Shown here one piece after another: positions 57,456-64,000 of a stretch of 64,000 nucleotides of DNA (positions within the stretch are counted from its first letter, which is position 1; every line of letters begins with the position of its first letter). The DNA lies in assembly GCA_017893485.1 (NCBI GenBank), contig CM030358.1, positions 145,590,393-145,654,392 of the forward strand, written 5' to 3'. The DNA comes from Hemerocallis citrina. Taxonomy: Eukaryota > Streptophyta > Magnoliopsida > Asparagales > Asphodelaceae. A program made the translations under genes and the position numbers. The notes beneath the pieces are model-generated. The model was given only the letters and a program-made list of their open reading frames with translations, had not been told where the DNA came from and ran no database searches.

Positions 57456-58304
57456 TGTAACACCCCGCAAAATTTAAATGACAAATTTGCCCTCGGGTGT
57501 TACGCACGTGCATTTTGCACTATTACTGATCATATCCATAACGCATTTTGATATGTATTTTGAATTCTGATTATTTATACAATCTCGTATTCTTAAAATC
57601 ACATTTGAGACAACTCAAATGCGAAACTTCAATCTTTGAGTTTTACGTGCTTTTTACGTATTAATCGATGCACGTGTCGATTTCGGGTATTTCACCGTTA
57701 CGTGCAAAGTTTTCGATGAGTTTCAATTATTTATTTTTATAAACATCTTTAAATTCATAGAATTCAATTTTTGTCTATTTTAATTAAAATAAATTTCTAC
57801 GTGCAATACACGTATTTTCTGTACGTTTGAGTACATTATCATATATGTATATTAAATATATTCTTATGTTGCATTCCGATTAATTATAAATATTTTTCAG
57901 GATGATAAAGCCAATTTTGTATTTTTGAGAGTTTCCGGGCGACGCACATGTTTCGGTGCACGTGTTTTAAGCGTATTATTCTTTCAAAATGAATTTTATG
58001 AAATTGTGAGTGTCTATTTTAATTGTGCATGAAAAGTACAATTTTAAAGTTAATTTTACATATTTATTATATATATAAATAATTGTTTTAAAAGGAGTAA
58101 ATAAATAAATTGTTTTGTACACAAAGCACGTGCACGTGCACACGTGCAATGTGCACACTTTTTGGGGACCGGGCTGATATTGAGAAGAGGGAATTCTGAA
58201 TTTTTGGATTTCAAAGTAGGAGGAAAAAGCAAGTTTCAAATCTAAATCATGGGGTTAGTGGTGTTCATTGTGAGGTGGTTACTATAACTACCTATTAATT
58301 AATC

Positions 58305-58313
58305 TATAAAAAT
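58305..58313 (+). promoter_or_regulatory. Probable TATA box of the element D LTR
   Basis: TATAAAAAT followed about 25-60 bases later by a CT-rich leader (CTCTCATTCTCTCATCTCTCC), the usual arrangement at plant LTR promoters. Confidence 0.5.
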
Positions 58314-59230
58314 ACCCTCTAAGTCTCTCATTCTCTCATCTCTCCTCCTCCCTTTCTCTTGCCATTCCCGAAAGCTCCAAACAAGCCATAAGACAGCATA
58401 GCCTTTGCCCATTTCTCCACCTAAATCACCTATTCCACATGCTTATATACATATACTAATGTATATATATGTACATACAAAGTATGTGTATATGAAAGAA
58501 GATGAGAGTTTGTTCTTGATGTTGCCATGGAGATGCTCACTGTTGTTGCTGAAAGTAGAGAAGGAAGTGGGGACTTGCATTGATGCACGGATTTCGAGGA
58601 GGTTGCAATTGGAGTTTTCTTTAGGAGCTTCTTATTCTAGGAGTTCATTTGAGTACAAATGCTTCAACTTTAGGTGGGTGTTTCTTAAATGCTTTCTAAT
58701 TTAAGAATAGAAATTTGCATGATAGATGATATATAATTTTTGGTTGAAATTGAATTGATTGCATGCAAATTAATGTAGAAATGGATCGTTAAATCTTGAT
58801 TGGTGTGGTAGATGCAAATTGCTATTCCATTTCTAAATGATTATGATTGTTAGTTGAGATGCTAGAATTGAAATGACTTATATGAAATTGATGCATGTTG
58901 AGACATGATTAGAATAATGCAAATATGTTGCTTGTTGAGAATGTGGCAAAGAAGTGTATTTATAACCTCAAAAATATTAATTATACGAGTATAGAGATTT
59001 TTGTAAAGTAATTTTGATAAAGGAAAACAGTTATTTAGAAAATTGATTGAATATGTGTTTTGATACATTTTAAGGGTTTCATCGAAAAATGAGAAACTTG
59101 AGAATTTGATAACATATACAATATTGTTTTTAAAAGGAATATATTCTGGAAATGATCTATATTTTTATATGGAAGTACAAATCAATTAAAAGGTCGAAAA
59201 ATCTATGCAGGCTGTAACTACTGTAATTGA

Positions 59231-59504
59231 CAGTCGACTGTTTACCTTCTACAGTCGACTGGAAAGTATAAGAAATTGGGTTTTTCGTCGGCAGGACAGT
59301 CGACTGTCTACTTTCACAGTCGACTACTGCTGTCATGAATTTTGATGTTTGAGTTTTCAAAGTGTTCGCTGAACAGTCGACTGATATTATCACCAGTCAA
59401 CTGGACCGACTGTGATGTATTGATATTAGCAGAACAGTCGACTGATACCGACTGAGATATTTTGATGTTCGCTGAACAGTCGACTGATACTGTCACCAGT
59501 CGAC
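59231..59504. repeat. Cluster of CAGTCGACTG palindromes
   Basis: Seven exact copies of the 10-bp palindrome CAGTCGACTG (near 59231, 59251, 59295, 59373, 59434, 59477, 59495) and two near-copies within 275 bp of LTR. Confidence 0.85.
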
Positions 59505-59999
59505 TGAACCGAACTGTTTATTTTGGTTTTGAGTTTGGATTTGATTTTGACAAATGAAGGTTAAATAAGTTGAATATGAGATTTTATGATTATTAAGATT
59601 TGATTGAGTTTTATTGTGAAATGCACACAAGGTTATAAAAGATGAAATTGATAAAGAAATCAAATTGAAATCGTTCTCATGTTATGAGATTATGAAAGAA
59701 ATATTCTGAGAAAGAGTTTGTGAACAAAAGAAAACGGAAATGTTATTTGAGATTGATTATGAAATATTGTTGATCTCTAGAAAGAGATAGTTGTTGGAAT
59801 CTAGAGGCTAGGCGAGACCCTAGTGACCGGCAGTTTTATTTATAATTTTGAGAGCTAACCGTTGAGGGTTGAGCGTCTCTTGAGAAGTAGCCAGGTAGGC
59901 TGACTGTCTCTGCTGTTTTGATTTAAGTCCGGTAGGGTAAGCTAGCTCTAGGTTGTGATGATTTTCTTTTGAAAGCAAACTTTGTAAGGCTGTAATGGA

Positions 60000-60620
60000 A
60001 GTGAGAGAAAAACATGAGTATGAGGGCCATTGGATGGGTGTTGTGAGGGTATGCACAGGCTGTCTTCACGATGCGTCGTGACATGACGTGGATACTACTC
60101 CAGAGTACCATCCCGGTAGCAATGCTTGTGGGATGTTTGGTGACTGCAAGAGGATCGTGTGTCATGAAGGAGGCTGAATTGCCACAGGTTGTCTTCACGA
60201 TGCGTCGTGACATGACGTGGGATTCCCCTCCAGGTTTTCTGTACACGTGCTTGTAATCATAGAACATCTATGATACTTACCGAAATTACAGATCGATACA
60301 TAGTGGAGATGTGATGAAAGTTGGAGAAAAACATGAGTATGAGGGCCATTGGATTGGCGGTGTGAGAATATTCACAGGTTATTCACGATGCGTCGTGACA
60401 TGACGTGGATACTGCTCCAGAGTACCGTCCCGGTGGTGACGCTCGTGGGATGTTTGGTGACTGCGGGTGGTGTCATGTGCCATCAAGGAGGCTGAATTGT
60501 CCATAGGTTCTTCACGATGCGTCGTGACATGACGTGGGATTCCCCTCCAGGTTTTCTGTACATGAGCTCGCACTCATAGAACATCTAGGATACTTACCGT
60601 AGTTACATTAGTAGATTAAG
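60000..60620 (+). repeat. 318-bp tandem duplication with a repeated TGACATGACG motif
   Basis: Two units, offset 317-318 bp, each contain two copies of CACGATGCGTCGTGACATGA followed by CGTGG (starting near 60067, 60196, 60385 and 60513). The core holds the palindrome ACGATGCGTCGT and TGACG. Confidence 0.85.
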
Positions 60621-61181
60621 TCATAACGAGGGATTGAACCCTACAAGATGAAGAACGAATAAGAGGCTTGCCCTCGGACCTATGTAGTATGGGATGCATA
60701 GAATCCGAACAAGTGTGCATTAGTGTCATGTAATATAAATAACTGCATTAAGGACTAAGTGCACCGCACAACACGACATCAACAGGATAGTCCCTTTGTA
60801 GCTTTATTTGTGATCAAGTTTGTGTTTGCTAAAGTATTTAAGAATCGTTATACTGTTCCGGCATAGAGAGGATGGCCGTGTATAATATTTCGTCAGTTGT
60901 AAGCAACTGACGCGCCCACAGTTTTATATGCAGGAATTGGAGTTACATGAAGATATAAAGATGATTTGATGTTGTTGACTACTTAAATGTTAAAGTTGTA
61001 ACAATTGTACATTTATTATTGTTGTATTTTATTGATTCTGCTGCGTATTGTTGTAAAAGACTCTGATGTAATTATTGTTGAAATAAAAGTTTTAAATTCC
61101 TTGTAAAATTGTCCGAATGAAGTGTAAAGATCCTGTGGAAATCTCGAATTCAGCTGTTTTGGAATTCGGGGTGTTACGGAG

Positions 61182-61193
61182 TGGTATCAGAGC
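61182..61193 (+). other. Primer-binding site of element D
   Basis: An exact TGGTATCAGAGC three bases after the LTR end. Confidence 0.85.
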
Positions 61194-61454
61194 TACGCTT
61201 CTAAGTAGTACAAATTTATAAGGAACGACACCCTAGAAGTGGACATTAGAGTGTGAGTTCAGTTTATAGAGATTTAAATGTAAGTGATTTACATTTGTGT
61301 TGCTCTATAGGTTGAAGTTTTCTCTTTCCTTTCCCTATTGGATGGCTGGAGTCATGAATGGAAGTTGTTATGGAATTTGCATTCAACCTCATTCATGATA
61401 CTCTCCTCGCATACATTGATTTGAGATTGTATGCGAGCTCATTTTCTCTGGGTT

Positions 61455-61480
61455 TCAGAGTGGCGCAGCGGAAGCGTGGT
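61455..61480 (+). other. Match to the 5' half of initiator tRNA-Met
   Basis: TCAGAGTGGCGCAGCGGAAGCGTGGT (26 bp, written here in full as two parts: TCAGAGTGGCGCA and GCGGAAGCGTGGT) equals, as I recall it, bases 2-27 of plant initiator tRNA-Met and includes the pol III A-box TGGCGCAGCGG. The match ends there; anticodon and B-box are absent, so this is not a tRNA gene. Confidence 0.65.
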
Positions 61481-62473
61481 TGATTTGAACCGTCATTCAT
61501 GATATCTTACACATAGACACCCTTTCCCTTCAAATTATTATAAGTAGATTTTCATCATAGTACTTTCCAATATTTAATATTTTTCAAATAAATATTTTCT
61601 TATGCTATTAAATTTATTATATATCTTTTATTTTGTCTATTTTCTTAGTCTTGATTCTTTAAATTTGTTTTTCCTTCAGTCTTAAAATTCCGTCTTTCGT
61701 GTTTTATGTCACTTTATGTTCATCCGTCTATATCTTCTATTACGTTATATATTCGGTTAAATTTACAATACCACTATTATTTTCAATTAGTACTACATTC
61801 TGAATTTCGCTTGTGAATTTTGCTTATGTGCATTCATTTTACATGATTTGATTTTGTGATACGATATTCTTTCGTTATCTCGTGTTGTCTTATATACTTC
61901 AATACATTTTAACAAGATTGAAATATTTTAACCGTATAAATACAACAAACTAATTTGATTTATTGTCTGCATTCGATATTATCGTTATTACATATTGTCT
62001 ACAAATTTGTTTTGTTATATTTATAAATTACGTTTCCTTAATATAATGCATATACTCACTATTTATACTACCTTATTCTCAAATTTTAAATTGTCTTTAC
62101 ATTCTTGATTACTACATATGTTTTCCATTGAATTTTTATATGTGTCATGTATTTCAAAATACTTACTATACATATAATTTCACCATCCTCCAATTAATAC
62201 ATTACTATTTTTATGCATAATTGTTTGTGTTAAATGTCCTAAATTGCTACACTACATCATTATTGTTTTCAATTCCGACATGTGCATATATTTTACACTA
62301 TTTTAGTGTTATAAAAAAGTTTTCATTACTACTAATTAGTACCCTCTATGTTTGAATATGTTCTATGCACCTTGTTTGATATTTCATCGTGTAACTTCCT
62401 TTACTCCTATTTTTATATCATTGATTTCAAACATAACACCATACTTTATTAAACATCCCATATCTAAGTATAC

Positions 62474-62743
62474 ATGGAAGATTACATCTTTCCATCTTCC
62501 GCTATGGTGCAACTTAATGTCGAGAGGGCAAATATGCAACTAGACATCATTGGATGCAAACTGCAACTGGAGGTCGAGGAGGCAAAATCTGCAACCGAAT
62601 GTCCAGAAGGCAAACTGCAACTGGATGTCGGTGAGGCAAAGTTTGCAACCGAATGTCCAGAAGGCAAACTGCAACCGGATATCGTAGAAGCAATTATGCA
62701 ACTTGAGATCGAGATGGGCAAGTCTGCTGTTGGATACCAGTGA
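62474..62743 (+). CDS. Small repetitive ORF, function unknown
   Basis: An 89-codon frame in which an 18-residue unit with GCKLQLEVEEAKSATECPE repeats about twice exactly and once loosely, encoded by a 54-bp tandem repeat (about 62547-62700). The units are acidic and amphipathic and could form a short helix. I recognise no family. It may be a by-product of a minisatellite in a non-coding retroelement interior. ATG at 62474 has no conserved context. Confidence 0.3.
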   Translation: MEDYIFPSSAMVQLNVERANMQLDIIGCKLQLEVEEAKSATECPEGKLQLDVGEAKFATECPEGKLQPDIVEAIMQLEIEMGKSAVGYQ

Positions 62744-64000
62744 GACGAACCTACACCAGAAGGAAATATTATACTTAGACCCCTACCTTGTTTTTCTATA
62801 ATATTCACTTAAAACTATTCCATTTTGTACTAGCTTGTACTATTTTATAATATTTTGTAACCAAGCATTATACTGTTTATACAAATTTCTATATCTATCT
62901 ACCGCTTAATCTCAACTATCTTGCCGTCTTCTTTGTAGTACTTTGCATTTTATGTGAGTTAGTATTTCATACAACTTTATTGTATTTTGCTATTTTAAAT
63001 TTGGTGGCTACTCACCTAACAGTTTTATTTATTATACTACTGTTATAATTCATGATTCCCTTCTATATAATTAGTTTTGCATTGTTACTACCATAATATA
63101 TTATTTTACTCCTACACATCATTTATAAATTTTGGATCATGATGTTGTTGTTTTGCCCTATAATTTCCGTCTATGTATATACATAATTTTGTATGCTAAT
63201 TTTCTTGGTCTACTTGACAAATCGAAATTATTTGGATTTTTGCCTTTTTCATTGTTATCATACATATATGATTATTGTATTTACTTTACAAATCACCTTA
63301 TGATATCAATTTATATACAAAATCGTTTTTTTTTTCATTGTCTATACTTTTCTTTGTTATATAACTAGTTTTCGCACTACTTTCAATAGTACGTTTTACT
63401 ACTACGATGTCTTGTTTGACTTCTACAAATCATTTATAATTTTCATATCATGCTATTTATTTCACCACTATAATTTTTCGCCTATGCGAGTATGTAATTT
63501 CGTAAGTTGGTTTTCTCACTCTACCGAATAACTCGAAAGTATTTCAATGTATGCCTAATTTTCAAATTGTATGTATAATTATTATAATTTGTATACAAAA
63601 TCATTTCATGTTTTCTATACTTTTACTATATTCCCTTCTCAGATATTTCTCACACTGTTAAATTGCTAAATTTTGTCGTATAGTACCAATTTGGTTTGCA
63701 ATTTTTCTACCCTTGATTACGTTGATGAATTTTGAGTATTGAATCTATTTATGAAGTACCCATTAACTATGTTTTTTTCTTTATTGCATTATTTCTGAAC
63801 TAGTTCGCAATTAATGACTAAGTTTATTTATCATTTTATCTAATGGTTTACTTAATAGTATTTTTGTATGAAAACTCCTTTCGATATATACTATCCCTTA
63901 TTGCCGCATTTACTTTCTTATGCTACTTCCTAGTTTTCTTGTTCTGTTCTCATAAAATTTTGGTACTCATAATCTTCTTAAATACATTTTGTCTTATTCT

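Larger units (their letters stand above)
57456..61178 (+). repeat. 3.7-kb 5' LTR of element D
   Basis: Starts TGTAACACCCCG, ends CGGGGTGTTACG (final A changed to G) three bases before the primer site. Ends match those of the solo LTR at 40652-43497 and inner parts share TCAGTTGTAAGCAACTGACG and GAGGGATTGAACCCTA blocks with it and element C. A TATA box lies near 58305. Contents are a cluster of CAGTCGACTG palindromes (59231-59504) and a 318-bp tandem duplication (about 60000-60620). Open frames inside are short and unconvincing. Confidence 0.85.
61179..64000 (+). mobile_element. Interior of element D, without recognisable gag or pol
   Basis: 2.8 kb after the primer site, AT-rich and T-rich, with no gag motif where gag normally begins. 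It holds a tRNA-derived piece (61455-61480) and a short repetitive ORF (62474-62743). Together with a 3.7-kb LTR this resembles a large retrotransposon derivative (LARD). The rest is outside the window, so coding parts further on are not excluded. Confidence 0.55.

Overview
The window is nuclear DNA of a flowering plant, most likely a eudicot. It is AT-rich and has spliceosomal introns. It holds one host gene, on the minus strand, spread over about 40 kb and filled with nested transposable elements; everything else I can identify is transposon-derived. I cannot name the species.

Host gene. Positions 51812 down to 12229 carry twelve exons of a dynamin-related GTPase that reads like plant DRP1A (the family of large GTPases acting at the cell plate and in endocytosis). 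Splice sites and phases join cleanly between neighbouring recognised exons, but the copy looks non-functional. The exon(s) with the GTPase G3 (DLPG) segment and the following ~68 residues are not found in the 23.9-kb gap between 49338 and 25475. One exon has an in-frame TAG (19339-19341), another lacks about nine conserved stalk residues, and the C-terminal exon is absent where a retroelement block begins.

Left block (1-11989). A DNA element with long inverted repeats and an LTR with primer-binding site come first. They are followed by an 8.1-kb palindromic composite of two chromovirus-like Ty3/gypsy elements facing each other (A, 2119-7332, plus; B, 7333-11150, minus), then a Tat-type LTR and gag start (11151-11989, minus).

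Gene interior (12-50 kb). The introns hold MITEs, a truncated SINE, solo LTRs and two hAT-type elements with exact 8-bp target duplications (25997-26754; 47454-48513, the latter inside copia). They also hold a long-TIR element (28464-29683), a decayed Tekay-like chromovirus (about 30.1-35.9 kb) and a minus-strand Ty1/copia element (37497-48752). The copia element was itself hit by another hAT element, a Mutator-like element, the second hAT, TRIM repeats, and a ribosomal protein uL22 (RPL17) pseudogene that is in turn split by a 2.85-kb solo LTR.

Right block (52-64 kb). A 5'-truncated L1-type LINE lies just upstream of the dynamin gene. It is cut by a Tat-type element with gag only (54505-57455), which is cut by a retroelement with a 3.7-kb LTR and a non-coding, repeat-bearing interior running off the window.

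The most notable observations are gag and gag/protease introns in the Ty3 elements, one of them at the same position and phase in two diverged families; the palindromic composite; the uL22 fragment bracketed by TRIM repeats; and a 26-bp match to the 5' half of initiator tRNA-Met inside a retroelement primed by that tRNA.
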